A DNA stretch of 64,000 nt, taken from Pyronema omphalodes. Taxonomy: Eukaryota; Ascomycota; Pezizomycetes; Pezizales; Pyronemataceae. Where the stretch lies: contig JAJJXM010000030.1 in NCBI GenBank assembly GCA_024516155.1, positions 645,509 to 709,508 on the forward strand, given 5' to 3'. Below the pieces are notes generated by a model. That model was not told where the DNA came from and ran no database searches. It was given only the letters and a program-made list of their open reading frames with translations. Below are positions 32,064-45,322 of this stretch, in pieces. Position numbers and translations under genes: made by a program. Position 1 is the stretch's first letter. Each line of letters starts with the position of its first letter.

Positions 32064-35000
32064 ATGGAACCGGTCGGAACAACTCTTGGCGTATTGGGAT
32101 TGATCGGCCCGCTCACCAAGACCATCCTTCAAGGTTACCAGATTTTTATAACCGCCGAAGCTTTTCAAGAGGATTTCAAGGAACTCCAACGCCAGTTTGG
32201 GGTTCAACGGGAAAAATTCAACAAGTGGGCGTGTGCGATGGATGAACGGGCCAAAGGATTGCACTCCAACAATACAATCTCCGATTTTCTCAAACAGAAT
32301 CCGCAAAACCTCGAACTGGTTTTGAAAACACTTGCACGGATGGCAAAAGTGTTTGCCGATGTGCGGCAGATGGAAAGTACTTACGGGATTTCGAGTCATA
32401 AAGGCAAGATATCACAGATGAAAACTAGATTCAAAGAGAAAACACGCACAATGTTCGGTAGACCGCAAGTCGTCTCAGATTCGAAACCCGAGACAACCCC
32501 GGCGGATATAATCCCCGATTTCCCAACCACGCTCCAGTTGGATGAAGTGAGGAAGTTGGTTCAGAAATTCGATGATTCTGTCTCTTCGTCTACAAAGCTT
32601 AAATGGGCATTGTGTGACAAAGGTCGTTTACAGGAACTCATTGCGGGACTCAGGCGATGCAACAAGGATCTCAGGGATCTGACGGAGGAATACTTTGTTT
32701 CTACCGCGTCATTGCTGTCGAAATCGGCGAACCATGAATCATCGAATCTTCATTTCATGGTGCCATTCCCAAAAAACGAGAATTTCGTCGGAGAATCCCA
32801 AGTTCGCAGGTTTGTGGAGCAGAGGAGAAACACTCAGGATCCCCTCCAGTCTCATGTCTCGGTTGCTTTACATGGTTTGGGTGGTGTTGGGTATGGTTCT
32901 CTATTCTCCAGTTTAATTGCACTGTTTCTTACCATAAAACCCGAGAATACAGAAAAACCCAAGACGTCCTGGACTTCGTTTATTCGTGCAGAAAGTCACA
33001 TAGCATTTTTTGGATCTACTGCGAAAGCCCAACAAGATTCGATGAAGATTATCGTAAACTAGCAAAGCTCGCTAATATCCCGGGATATAAAGAGTTAGAT
33101 TCTAGTCAGGACACCCGAACGATGGTCAAGGATTGGTTGGAGAGTAAGGATAGTGGGGACTGGATATTGGTGCTCGACAACGCGGACAACAAAACAGACT
33201 TCTTTCCTGGGTCCACCGGCGCTGAGAGTGATGGTTTAGCTAAATACATTCCGAAGTGTGCAAAAGGAACCATCGTTATCACGACCAGGGACTACGAAGT
33301 TGCTCAGCAGTTGGCCGTCACAAAGGGCGTCTTGACCAAGGCAGTCATGTCCCTCCACGATGCGAGGAGTCTGTACCAGCAACATTATCACGGTGGTGTA
33401 CCATACCACGAGGCTGACTGCGATAAGCTACTCGACGAACTACAGTACTTGCCGCTTGCAATCACTCAGGTTGCTTCGTATCTCCAGATAAATCGACAAA
33501 CGATCACGCCCACCGAGTACCTTGCAGAGTTTCAGCGAACAAAGGCAAGCAGACAGCAATTGCTTTCGAGACCAGTTCACAATATTTTCCGGCCGGAGTT
33601 ACCTATATCTTCCCGTAGAAATGCTGAGACAGTATTGACCACATTCGAAATCACCTTCCAACAAATAAATACGCAGTCACCCCTCGCCGGTTCCATTCTG
33701 CGCCTGATTGCATGCATCAATGCCCAGGGAATCCCACGTGCGCTTCTCGCCGAGCTGACGAGTCAATCGGAAAATGACATTTCATTCCGAGAAGCTTTGG
33801 GTAGACTGGTGAACTTTTCATTGTTGCAATGTCAGACAGACAGTACAGAGGCGACATACACCGTTCATTCACTCGTGCACCTTGCAATACAGTATTTTAT
33901 GTCACCCGAAGAGAAGGTCGAGGCAATCGAAACTACAGCCCGAGTACTCGCTAAAATCATTCCCTCAGGTGGGCAATTCAAAAACTGGCCACGTTGGCGT
34001 CCATATCATCCTCATTGCACAGCTTTTTTGTCATATGCTGATAATTCATTCGATAACATTGATATTGCTGCAATATGTTACTCTATGGCACACTACCTGA
34101 CTCACAGAGGCCATTACCGCGACTCTCATTCCATAGCTGACAGAGCCGTGACCATACGCAAGTGTTTACTAGGCCATGATCATCCTCAAACATTACAAGC
34201 AATGCTTCTTCTTGCAGATGGGGTTTTCCGGATAGGAATGCGCGATAAGGCCGAGGAATTACAGGTTCAAATTGTTGCGTTGTCCGAAAAGGTGCTCGGG
34301 GGAAACCATCCTGAGACCTCAATAGCCATGAGTCAGCTTGCAGTCACGCTTCAAAATAGGGGGAGATTGGACGAAGCCGAACCCTTACAACGCAAGGTTT
34401 TGGAGACTCGCAAAGTCATCTCTGGCGAAGACCATCCTGAGACCTTAATAGCCATGAATAACCTTGCAGTCACGCTTCGACTCAAAGGGAGATTGGACGA
34501 AGCCGAACCCTTACAGCGCAAGGTTTTGGAGACTCGCAAAGTCGTCCTTGGCGAAGACCATCCCAATACCTTATCAGCCATAAGTAACCTTGCACTCACG
34601 CTTAAATATAGCGGGAGATTGGACGAAGCCGAACCGTTACAGCGCAAGGTTTTGGAGACTCGCAAAGTCATCTCTGGCGAAGACCATCCTGAGACCTTAA
34701 TAGCCATGAATAACCTTGCAGTCACGCTTCGACTCAAAGGGAGATTGGACGAAGCCGAACCCTTACAGCGCAAGGTTTTGGAGACTCGCAAAGTCGTCCT
34801 TGGCGAAGACCATCCCAATACCTTATCAGCCATAAGTAACCTTGCACTCACGCTTAAATATAGCGGGAGATTGGACGAAGCCGAACCGTTACAGCGCAAG
34901 GTTTTGGAGACTCGCAAAGTCATCTCTGGCGAAGACCATCCTGAGACCTTAATAGCCATGAATAACCTTGCAGTCACGCTTCAAAATAGAGGGAGATTAG

Positions 35001-35503
35001 ACGAAGCCGAACCCTTACAGCGCAAGGTTTTGGAGACTCGCAAAGTCGTCCTTGGCGAAGACCATCCCAATACCTTATCAGCCATAAGTAACCTTGCAGT
35101 CACGCTTCGACTTAAAGGGAGATTGGACAAAGCTGAACCCTTACAACGCAAGGTTTTGGAGGCTCGCAAAGTCGTCTTTGGCGAAGACCATCCTGAGACC
35201 TTAATAGCCATGAGTAACCTTGCAGTCACGCTTCAAAATAGAGGGAGATTGGACGAAGCCGAACCCTTACAACGCAAGGTTTTGGAGACTCGCAAAGTCG
35301 TCTCTGGCGAAGACCATCCTGAGACCTTAAGAGCCATGAATAACCTTGCCTACACATACTACTCTAAAAAGTCCCTGGACATAGCTATCAACATGATGGA
35401 GGAAGTTGTGTCTCGACGTTTTCGGATATTAGGTAGTGAGCATGAATATACTAGATCATCAATGGTAGCATTGCAGGAATGGAAGAAAGAACGAGAGGAG
35501 TAG
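32064..35503 (+). CDS. NLR protein: HeLo-like, NB-ARC, tetratricopeptide repeats (copy A)
   Basis: Two exons, 32064-32890 and 32953-35503, 1125 residues. The 62-nt intron (donor GTATGG, acceptor ACAG) lies inside the P-loop; removing it gives GLGGVGKTQ (271-279). Unspliced, the frame breaks and the loop is lost. N-terminal MEPVGTTLGVLGLIGPL and the following helices (about 1-200) resemble the HeLo domain, which in fungal NLRs causes membrane-linked cell death. NB-ARC: Walker A K277, Walker B WILVLDNAD (D351), TIVITTRD, LPLA. The C-terminus holds at least eight near-identical 42-residue TPRs of the GEDHPETL..NLAVTL..GRLDEAEPLQRKVLE type, including an exact 252-bp tandem duplication (34411-34662 and 34663-34914). 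Such proteins act in heterokaryon incompatibility or non-self recognition. I start at 32064, the first ATG in frame. Confidence 0.88.
34411..34914 (+). repeat. Perfect 252-bp tandem duplication within the TPR array
   Basis: Two exact copies of a two-TPR unit (84 codons). The next unit starts the same way at 34915 and then diverges. Confidence 0.9.
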
Positions 35504-36282
35504 GACTCGCCGCATTGTACGTAGTATGACCCTGTTCCTGAAATCAGATAACAGTGAACCATAAATGCTAACTAATTAGCTATGCTCGACCGATAGAAGA
35601 AGGAATAATGAGATTTTGATGGTTTTCGAAGGCTATATTTAGGGCTAAAGGGGACAGACAGCAAAGGTTCATATATGATGTACATCAAAATATTGGGAGG
35701 CTTTTTCGAATCCATATGTGCGCCGTTGATATAGTATTCTAGTGCAAAGTAACGGATTTCTGAAAGCTGATGCAAGAATAGAAAATAATACTACCATGCT
35801 GTTGATTTATCTATTGATTCATACTCGCATGCAACCTTAGGGTTGTGTCGGAACCAGGTAGAGTACAATGCTGACTAATATTAAGTGCCTTTTGGAATTC
35901 CATCATTTTCGGGTGCGTTATTAACTACAAAATTTCTAATTTGTCGAAATAATAATCGTCAGATCCAAGAAGTTCAAGAAGATGTTCCAACAAGCGGCAT
36001 AAAGTATTGCAACAACAGATGGCTGGTAGACAGGACCAGCTTGGTTAAGGCACATTGTGTATCTGTTCGCTTCAAAGCGCCAAACGGTTCAAGTCTAGTA
36101 GCGCTTGGGTCTACGTTTGTATTTTGCAGGTCGAAGTCTCACGCATTATTTCGTGCCACTCATAAGCACAACATCCGACTTATAACTCCAGATTCCAGAA
36201 ACCATGACTTTGGTGGTTAATTCTCCAATCATGAATTATCACTTTACTGACTCGGGTTGAAATCGTCATGAATTATCACTCC

Positions 36283-36283
<1 letters not shown>
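35504..36283. other. 3' flank of NLR copy A
   Basis: Part of the duplicon to about 36165. Contains the minus-strand SINE-type tail (35803-35880) and an open frame at 35885-36220 whose counterpart in arm B (59452-59721) is broken by a frame change; I take both as relics or chance. Confidence 0.5.
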
Positions 36284-37040
<757 letters not shown>

Positions 37041-38714
37041 ATCCACCTCGAACACCTCAACCTTGTCTTCTCTTTCACGAACGTTATCGAAGGAAAAAGA
37101 TACGTAACGTAACATTGCAAAATGGCCCCTTCGAGCTCCTCGAACTGGCCAGCAGCGTGCGGACAACACTCCACTCAGAGGGAACACATTTGACATTCTT
37201 CAGGACCATGTGACTATGAAGGATGCGGAGAACACAGCAGCTGCATTAATCACTGCTCTAGGTGGGCGAGGGTTACACTCCCTCACCATGCACGCAATGC
37301 TCCCACACGACCCATGGTATGGTAGCCCTCTCCGTGGCTATACAGAGCATGAGAGGTACGATCGAACAGTTCAAAATGTCTGCCCTACCACGCATCCACC
37401 AGATGCTGCAGATAAACATAGCCGAATGGACATCCGCAATTGAGAAACGCCTTTCCAGGGTTACCATGACCCTAGTAGACCATACTGATAATCTACTCCC
37501 AATCCTGAACAGACTTAATAACACAGTCAAGGAAACTACTCGCACATATCGAGAACAGCGGAGAGCAACCTGCGCTGAGACCACGCGGGTCAAGGAATCC
37601 ATTTCTGCTCTGGCTGCACAGATTATCGAACTCAAGACAGCAGCACCTCAGACCCCGACATCAGCATCCATTAATATGAGAACCAGCACTGCGGTAGCAG
37701 AAATGTCTCTATACCTTCTTGATGTTCAGCGTGACATTCAAGATGTTCTGGATGTGGTCAGGGATTCCGCAGGAAAGAGGCAATGTGCTTGCAGTGAATC
37801 GTCCGACTCAATTGATGCATCAACAATGACGCCCTATCATGCCAGGACGTTCTGCACAAAAACCACGGGCTACTTCACCAGTTCACACCGTGATGTACTC
37901 ACGTCCTAGAACCACCGCTGCACATGAAGTGCTTAATGCACTTTTCTGGCAGCTCCTCCTCCAGCCCGGTGATTCAGCAAACAATCCAGGCTTCCAATCT
38001 TTCCCCAAACTCAACCACCGAGCCCAACACAATCCCATCCAGTGTAGGCAATGCTGCCCTGGAATCTACAGACAAATGGCGGATTGTGGAGGGTAAGAGA
38101 GCCCATAGGAAGACAAAGGCAACCGGTTCTGGACCAGGAGAACAGACAGTACGACAGAACGACAAAGCCCCGATACAACGGAATGGTGCACGGGCAAAGA
38201 AATAGCATCAACACTCCGGTTATAAAACATGGGTAGATGTTGTCCGTAGTGGTGGAATTAACGTCTACATCATCCTGGGAAATGACAACCTGAGACCGAC
38301 AACCCCGGTGAAGGTGAAGGAACAAAGGGGAGATAGGCGAGGTAGGCATAGCAGGAGACAGAGACGGGGAGGAAGCGGAGGGCATGGGAATCGTGAAATG
38401 ACAGGGCAGATGATGAGTGAAAATACCACAGGAAATGAGATGGGCATGGTGGTGGTGGATACTGGAGGAGATGACCAGGATATGACAGGACAAGGGGGGG
38501 ACTGAGGAAGTCCTCTTCATCGATTCCCTTGTTTTTTCTGATTGCATTTCTTGTTCATACTTTATTTGGCGGTTTATATGGGTGTAGGAGATTTGGGGGC
38601 CTCATTAGGTGGTTTGGATCATGGGGACGGAATTTGGATATTGTTGTAGTCCTGCATGGGCCTTTTAGGCCTCGGTCAGCATATGATTCCATAAACAAAT
38701 AAATAAAAATAAAA
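37041..38714 (+). mobile_element. Degenerate LINE (non-LTR retrotransposon) with ORF1 only
   Basis: A decayed gag-like ORF1 is readable in pieces: 37262-37909 (helical, coiled-coil-like, with EIKTAAPQ-type spacing), then, after a frame change, 37924-38205 with DKWRIVEGKRAHRKTK, reminiscent of the C-terminal part of fungal LINE ORF1. There is no trace of the endonuclease or reverse transcriptase: the sequence passes directly through a Gly/Arg-rich stretch (38300-38500) to a 3' region shared with the SINE, including the stem-loop at 38658-38672 and an AAATAAAT tail. The 5' edge is judged from the end of the A-rich target. It cannot encode its own mobilisation. Confidence 0.7.
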
Positions 38715-41700
38715 AACGTATAGGCTTCATTAATCCATATTCGTATTACAGATGAAACACATGAAAGACATGAAAAAACCTTAATTCTTTTCCTCTTCTT
38801 TTCCTCTTCCTTTCCTCTTCTTTTCTTCTTCCTTTCCTCTTCTTTTCTTCTTCTTCTCATCTTCTTCTCCTCCAACTCCGTCTCCTTCTTCCATATTCTC
38901 CCGATGGTCTGTCCTGGGAGCCGACTCCGACTGCGACTGCGACTCTCCGCCCCCATCTTATCCATCTTATCCATCTTACCCTTCATATTCTCCCTCAAAA
39001 CTAACAACAACGAAAAAAAAAACAACAGAAAAAACAACAGAAAAAAACAACAGAAAAAAACAACAGAAAAAAACAACAGAAAAAAACAACAGAAAAAAAC
39101 AACAGAAAAAAACAACAGAAAAAAACAACAGAAAAAAACAACAGAAAAAAACAACAGAAAAGAAAACGAAAAAGAAAAAAAAAAGGTGGGGAAGAGTCTA
39201 TATATAATAACTTATGTAAGTGACTAAAATAAAAGGAATGAAAACACAAAAAAAAAGGAGCAAAAGTCCCCAATACCCCTCCCAACCCCACTACGCACCC
39301 CAACCCCACCAAGCCCACCAAGCCCACCATACCATCCAACCCCACCAACCCCACCAACCCCCACCAATCTCCCCACTACGCACCCTACCAATACCCAAAA
39401 AGTCCATCAAGCTCCCCACTACCCTACCATCCGCACCAAGGCCGTATTTACTTCACCAACGACCATTCATTGCAAACGGAATCAAGCCACTGGCCAGTCA
39501 GACCATGCATGGAGCAACCATGGAGCAACCATTATCAACATCCATCCAATACCCTTCAACGCTGAGCCCTCAAAGCATCCATCAGACTTGGAGAGCTCAG
39601 CGTCGAAGGGCATTAACAATTTCTCGCGGGAAAATGTCTCTGCGGACCGGCGTCTTTAAAAGTTAGAAACACGGGTACAAGGCAAGAATACCGGTATTTC
39701 GTCGTGGGAGTGCTAGGGCTGCTTGCGGCGTCATTTCTTTTGGTTTTTGGTTGGTTTTTCGGTGGTTGTTGCGTCTTGTTGTGTTGCGTCTTGTTGCGTC
39801 TTGTTGCGTCTCTTCAGTTGCATGTGTCTGCAAGTGTTTGCAACTGTTTGGAACCGAAACAGTCGGTGCAAAACCAAATTAACCAAGCACCCTCCGAACA
39901 TTGCCAAATGGTCAATTTACTTAACTCACAATGGCCGTTGGCGAACCAAATGTGGCATAATTTGTCTTTCTTTAGGATTTCATCGATTCTCACTCGCTGA
40001 CGGATTCTTATTCACTGCAACTCTCACTAATTCTCACTCACTCCCTCACTCTCGCTTGATAACATCACAACCCTTCACTCGCTGCCATCATAATATCTCA
40101 CTCGAAAGTATTGGGATTATAAACCTCCTAAAATGAAAAAAAATAAATAAATAAAAAAAGTATAGGCTTCGTTATTCCGTATTCCGTATTTGATATGTGA
40201 TATTTGATATTCCGTATTTGATATTCGTATTCCGTATTTGATATTTGATATTCGTAGAACACATGAAACACATGAAACACATGAAAAAAACTTCATTCTC
40301 TTCCTCTTATTCCTCCGATTCCTCGCACCTTAACTCTTTCCATCGAAAACAAAAAAAAAAGAAAGTAAACAATAACAACAGGAAAAACGACAAAAAACAA
40401 CAAACAAGTGTAAGAAAGAAACGTGTAAACAAACAGAAAAAAAGGGGAAAGAGGAAAACAAACAGAAAAAAAGGGGAAAGAGGAAAAACAAAAAGTGTAA
40501 GGTAGTAAAAGAAAAAGAGTCTATCTATAAAAACTAAGTACCTATCGTTTCCTAAAACATAAAATAAACAAAAACAAAAAAACACAAGAACAAAAACTTC
40601 CCACAAAACAATAACTTCCCACAAAAAAAAAAAAAAAAACGAAAACGAAAAACGAAAACGCCATTTTAATAACAAATAATAAAAATATATCCCCAATCCC
40701 CAATCCCCAATTCCCAATTCCCAATCTCCAATCTCCAATCTCCAATCTCCAATCTCCAATCTCCAATCTCCAATCCCCAATCTCCAATCCCCAATCTCCA
40801 AGCTCCAAGCTTCTTGTTCTTGTTCTTCTTCTTGTTCTTCTCTTACTTATCCCAGTGAAGAGTACTAATTCGTTGCTATGGTCTTATGGGATGTTCGCAA
40901 GTATAGAGGGGGGTATAGGGGGGGTATAGGGGGGGTATAGGGGGGGTATAGGGGGGGTATAGGGAGTATATAAGAAGGAGTATAGTATATAGCCTACACG
41001 CAATAACCACAAAATATTCCTTAGGTTTTGTTTTTTGTTTTTTTTTTTTTTTTTTTTTTTTTTGGGGGGGGGGGGGGGGTATTACTAACTCTTTTATGGA
41101 TTCTTGGATTCTGGATTCTTGGATTCTTGGATTCTGGAATCAGATAGATACTTAGTTTGGTTTAGTTTTGGTTTAGTTTCGGATTGGATTAGATTAGATT
41201 GGATTGGTATTGGATTTGGATTAGATTAGATTGATATTGGTTTAGTTTTGGTTTGGTATTGGTTTGGTATTGGTTTGGTTTTGGTTTGGTATTGGTATTA
41301 AATAATGTGGATTTTTGATTTAATTATAATCCTCAAAAAAACCAAACCAAACCAAATCAAGAAACAATAAAAAAAAAAAAAAAACGAAAATCAAGCAGGA
41401 TGCCCCCTCCACCCCCCCAAAAAGGCGAAATTTGCAATATACCCCGGCCATCTATGCAGGAGGTAGTGAACACCCGCCGGGCGCCAAATTTTTCACGCAT
41501 GTTTTTTTTTCCTTACTTGCAGATAGATATTTTTATCCACTTCTACGCTTCTGACTTTACAAAGCGAATATGTATGTATCAAACCGCATATCTACAGCCC
41601 ATTTGTGGATAGCCAATTTAAAAATCATCTCCAAGGTGTTGTGCATGTTGAGATATCGGGTCAGCAGTGTTAGGATCGATGCTGGTTGTCAGCGAATTGG

Positions 41701-43259
41701 TGCGCTCCATTGTTGTCGTTGTCGTTGTTGACGATAATATCGAGAAGTGGAATCAAAATTTTTCTCTGCAAGTAAGGAAAAAAAAAAACATGCTTAGGAA
41801 ATTAGACAAGTAGGCGGGTGTTCTCTACCTAAGCGAGGGATATATCGAATAGACCGCGGTACCTAACAAATTTCGCACTTTTCACGGGGGCATCCTGCAT
41901 AATATCCGAAAGAAAAAAAGTAATCGCTTCATTATTCCGTATTTGATATTCCATATTCGATATTTGATATTCCGTATTCGTAGTACACATAACACGCTTG
42001 TAACACATGAAACACATGAAACACATGAAATACATGAAAGAAAACTAATTCTCTTGATTCTCTTGATTCTCTTCCTCTTCCTCTTCTGTCAATCGTCTGT
42101 CCGTCCATATTCTCCCGATCCTCCGATTCCTCCGATTCCTCCGATTCCTCCGATTCCTCCGATTCCTCCGATTCCTCGCACCCTGACTCTTTCCATCAAA
42201 AACAAACAAAGACGAAAAGAAAAGAAAAGAAAAGAAAAAGGAAAAATAATAACAATAACAGAAAAAACAACATAAAAACGACAAAAAAAACTACAAAAAA
42301 CTACAAAAAAAACTACAAAAAAAACTACAAAAAAAACTACAAAAAAAACTACAAAAAAAAAACGACAAAAAAAGTGTAATGAAGAAAAGTGAACAAAAAA
42401 GGGTGAAAAAGTGTAAGGTAGTAAAAAAAAAAAAAAGGGGGTCTATCTATAATAACTTATGTAAGAGGTACCTATCATTTCCTAAAAAAAAAAATGAACA
42501 AAGAAAAAAAAGGCAAAAACAAGAACAACTTCCCACAAAAACAACTTCCCACAAAGAAAAAAAAAAAAAAAAAACGAAAAAGAACACGAAAAACGAAAAC
42601 GCCATTTTAATAATAAATAATAAAAATATCCCCAAGCTCCAATCTCCAATGCCCAATCTCCAATCTCCAATCTCCAAGCTCCAATCTCCAATGTCCAAGC
42701 TCCAATCCCCAATGTCCAAGATTCTTGTTCTTATTCTTCTTTCTTCCTTATCCCAGACTCCAGTGAGGAATACTATAGCTACCATAGTCAGGTACTCTCT
42801 TTCCTTATTCCTAATTCCTGATTCCCTGCTGCGGATTCCTGATTCCTGATTCCTAATTCCTAATTCCTTGATATTAGGATCCTGGAATCTTAGTTTCGAT
42901 ATGCCCATCTCAGGATCCGAACCTTTATTCCACCAATATCCATAATTACATTATTTCCAACACCACTTCAACAGCAACAGCTTGCTGGGTATTCAATTCT
43001 TTTCTTTCTTTCAACTTCCGGGTGGCAAGTTACCAGGTTACCAGGTTACCAGGTTGACAGGTTTCAACATTACAACATTACAACATCATCCCTCGGCATC
43101 TGTCTGATAGCACATCCTCCTTTTCCTCAATCCTATTTCCCCCTCCACCCTTCTCCCATTCCAATTCCAATTCCAATTCCTCACCCCCCCAATCCCGCAA
43201 CCACAACCACAACCACGCCCAGTCTCCTAAACCCCACCCTCCAATCCAGCACCAAGCCC
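38715..43259. repeat. Minisatellite-rich duplicated block
   Basis: Three related segments begin near 38715, 40165 and 41912, each with a GGCTTCATTATTCC-like start, an ACACATGAAAC repeat, a Cys/Ser-type TCCTCCGAT stretch, A-rich DNA and a TCTATCTATAATAAC motif. Within them are (AACAGAAAAA)n at 39010-39165, (CTCCAAT)n at 40690-40806 and 42630-42720, (GGGGGGTATAG)n at 40905-40970, poly(T)/poly(G) at 41035-41078, (CTCCGATTC)n at 42115-42178, (ACAAAAAACT)n at 42285-42360. I see no gene; open frames here are low complexity. A 16-bp imperfect hairpin lies at 39551-39620. Confidence 0.7.
41395..41898. mobile_element. 504-bp foldback element with long inverted ends (MITE-like)
   Basis: The outer 13 bp are a perfect inverted pair (GCAGGATGCCCCC at 41395 and its complement ending at 41898). 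Similarity extends imperfectly through about 125 bp at each end, up to a shared inner block with CCTTACTTGCAG after a T-run (about 41501-41522) and its complement (about 41766-41785). The central part encodes nothing. I could not see a target-site duplication, so the superfamily is open. Confidence 0.7.
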
Positions 43260-45322
43260 CTACCTCGGCGGCAACGGACTCCTAGCCCTAGCGCTACCCG
43301 CACCCAACCCATTCCCCAACGCTCTACTCGGCGAAACCTCCCTCGACCTACCACTAACCCTTTCCCTACTCCCCAATCTCCCCAGCACCGCACTACTGCC
43401 CATTCTTCCCACTTTCCCCCTCCCTTGACTTTCATCACTGGAATACCCCCCGCTGGCTCCTCCTCCTAATTCAAATTCCTCTTCTCCACCCTCTTCTAGG
43501 ACTCGTTCGTAGGTTACTACGCCCCCGGATCCTAGGATTTTGCGTTTTTTGGTCCCGAGTGTTGTGAACACGGAGACGATCCGTTGGCGGCGGTCCCGGC
43601 CCAGGAGAAGGAAGATGGCGAGGAGGAAGATGAGGAGGAATAGGGCGATTCCTGGGATGCGGTGGGAGGAGGTTTGGAGGGTGCTGGAGGAGGTGGAGGA
43701 GAGGAGGGTGGTGGTGGTGTTAGTTGTGGCTGCGGGGTGTTGGGAGCCTGGGGTAACAGCAATCTCAGCGCCACTGCCGCCAAATTGCCAGTTCCCAAGC
43801 TTCGGTGTATTGGAGCCGAAACCAACAGGGGGAGCACCGGCCGCGGCGGGGACTTGGGAGGAGGCATAAAGCACCATTCTTCCGAGGGTCCAGGAGAGTT
43901 CCACGGAATCGATTTTGTCAACAGCGCGGAAAGGAGCGGTGAAGCCTTCGAAGTCTCGTTCTTCTTGGGTGGTGGTTTGGTTAAGCGTAGTTTTTGGGAT
44001 TCCGATGCCTTCGTGGAGAACGTTGAGTAGATAACCGGCTTTGAAACATGCGGCTGCTGCTATGTCCGCGTCGACTTTTTTGCCGAATTTTTGTTTGCTG
44101 ATACCAGCGGTGATTTCTGTCCAGGGTTGAGAACAGAATTCATTAACCCGGCTGGAAAAGGTTTCGTAGTCATAAGGATCCGCGTCGAAGATTTCGTGTG
44201 TGGTGTGCCAGTATTCGCTTACTCCGACGAAATGGTTTACGTTGAAATCCAACGCGGGGACGTGTTGCCCGTTTAACAAACAGGGTGAGTTTAAACACGG
44301 CTTTTCTTTGTCGAGTAATGGGTAGACTTGTCGGGAACATTCCTTAAATTTTCCCGTACCGACAAGGTGGAGATCGCTTGGGGTTTCTGGGAGAAGAGTG
44401 CCGTTTAATGTCTCCCGCACACCCGCAGGTAAACAAGGATCCGGAAGTTCCTTCACCCCCGCTGCTCCAGAGGCCGCGATAAGGTTATCCACATACCGTC
44501 TCCTAGCCTCATTAACACCAGCGCCCAACCAAGTCGTAACAAAAACTCTATATTCCATAGCCTCTCCATTCAGCCTTCTCAATCTCAACAACTGTAGATC
44601 TTCCGCGTGTTTCGTAGCCTCCGTGCTATTTGGCGCGAACGCAATTTGCGCCGAAGCACCCCCCATATCCAAGAATCCATAAGTATGATGAGCCTTTGCG
44701 CCACTATGCGTGTGGGTTTGCTTATCATCAAACCCACCGAGCAAATAATTCGCCGCAATCCAGCCATACAACCCTTCTGTTTCTCCCGGGATAACCTGGA
44801 TATGTAGCGCGCAATCCGGCAACAAGAAATCCGTATTTCTTCTCGCATAAGTACAAATCTCATCCAGAAGCGCCTTCCGTTCCCTTTCTTCTACCAAGCG
44901 CATACCCGCAGTAGCGAGCAAAAACAACGGGGTGGAGGAAATTTCTTCCTTGGGGATGGATTGTAGAGCGTGTTCGAACAGCGGCGCAAGATGGTCGGGG
45001 CCCACGGACGAGGGCTTGTCGTGGAATGTTGACACGCCTGGCTTCACTTTTTTGGTCCATTTCTTCTTGGTCTTGATCTCGGGAATGCGTAATAAATCGT
45101 CGCTGTCGGCATCGGAAAGTGAATGTGAGGGACTGTCCCAGCGATAGATGTGGAGACGTGTTCCGGAGCTGCCGGCATCGAGAACTACTCCATCTGTTTG
45201 TTGTGAAGAAGTGTTAGATGAGCTTCACCTATGGCGATGAGATGAGGTTGAGTTGGGTTGGGTTTTGGTTGGCATAGAAAGGATTCCGCGGCTTACTTAC
45301 ACTTGTGGTTGTCGGCCCCCAT
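43260..45322 (-). CDS. YND1: GDA1/CD39 nucleoside di/triphosphatase (Golgi apyrase, Ynd1-like)
   Basis: Two exons on the minus strand, 45322-45301 and 45193-43260, with a 107-nt intron (GTAAGT, CTAAC branch, CAG) in phase 1, 651 residues. Splicing joins MGADNHK to YGVVLDAGSSGTRLHIY, the first apyrase conserved region. The others follow: LLATAGMRL (ACR2, about 99-107), GETEGLYGWIAANYL (ACR3, with E147 the likely catalytic base), FLDMGGASAQIAF (ACR4, about 181-193) and SWTLGRMVLY (ACR5). One membrane span near the C-terminus (about 520-539) is followed by a basic, Ser/Arg-rich 112-residue tail. That topology is Ynd1-like; Gda1 is anchored at its N-terminus. Ynd1 hydrolyses NDP/NTP in the Golgi lumen to drive nucleotide-sugar exchange for glycosylation. 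The DNA for the tail is low complexity. Confidence 0.93.

Larger units (their letters stand above)
31479..36165 (+). repeat. NLR duplicon, arm A of an inverted segmental duplication
   Basis: About 4.7 kb that matches 59450-63757 in inverted orientation: left flank, whole NLR gene, right flank and a SINE-type tail. The length difference (about 379 bp) is almost exactly three 126-bp TPR units. The boundaries are estimated by eye. Confidence 0.8.

Noticed and set aside
32891..33121. Frameshifted pseudogene in NLR copy A (and likewise in copy B)
   Set aside because: A 62-nt intron with proper ends restores both frame and P-loop in the two copies, so pseudogenisation is unnecessary.
34351..35229. 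Long antisense open frames across the NLR TPR region
   Set aside because: They mirror the 126-bp coding repeat on the sense strand and carry no start or intron logic of their own.
38555..39357. Phe/Cys-rich and Lys/Asn-rich open frames
   Set aside because: Low-complexity A-rich minisatellite translated in various frames.
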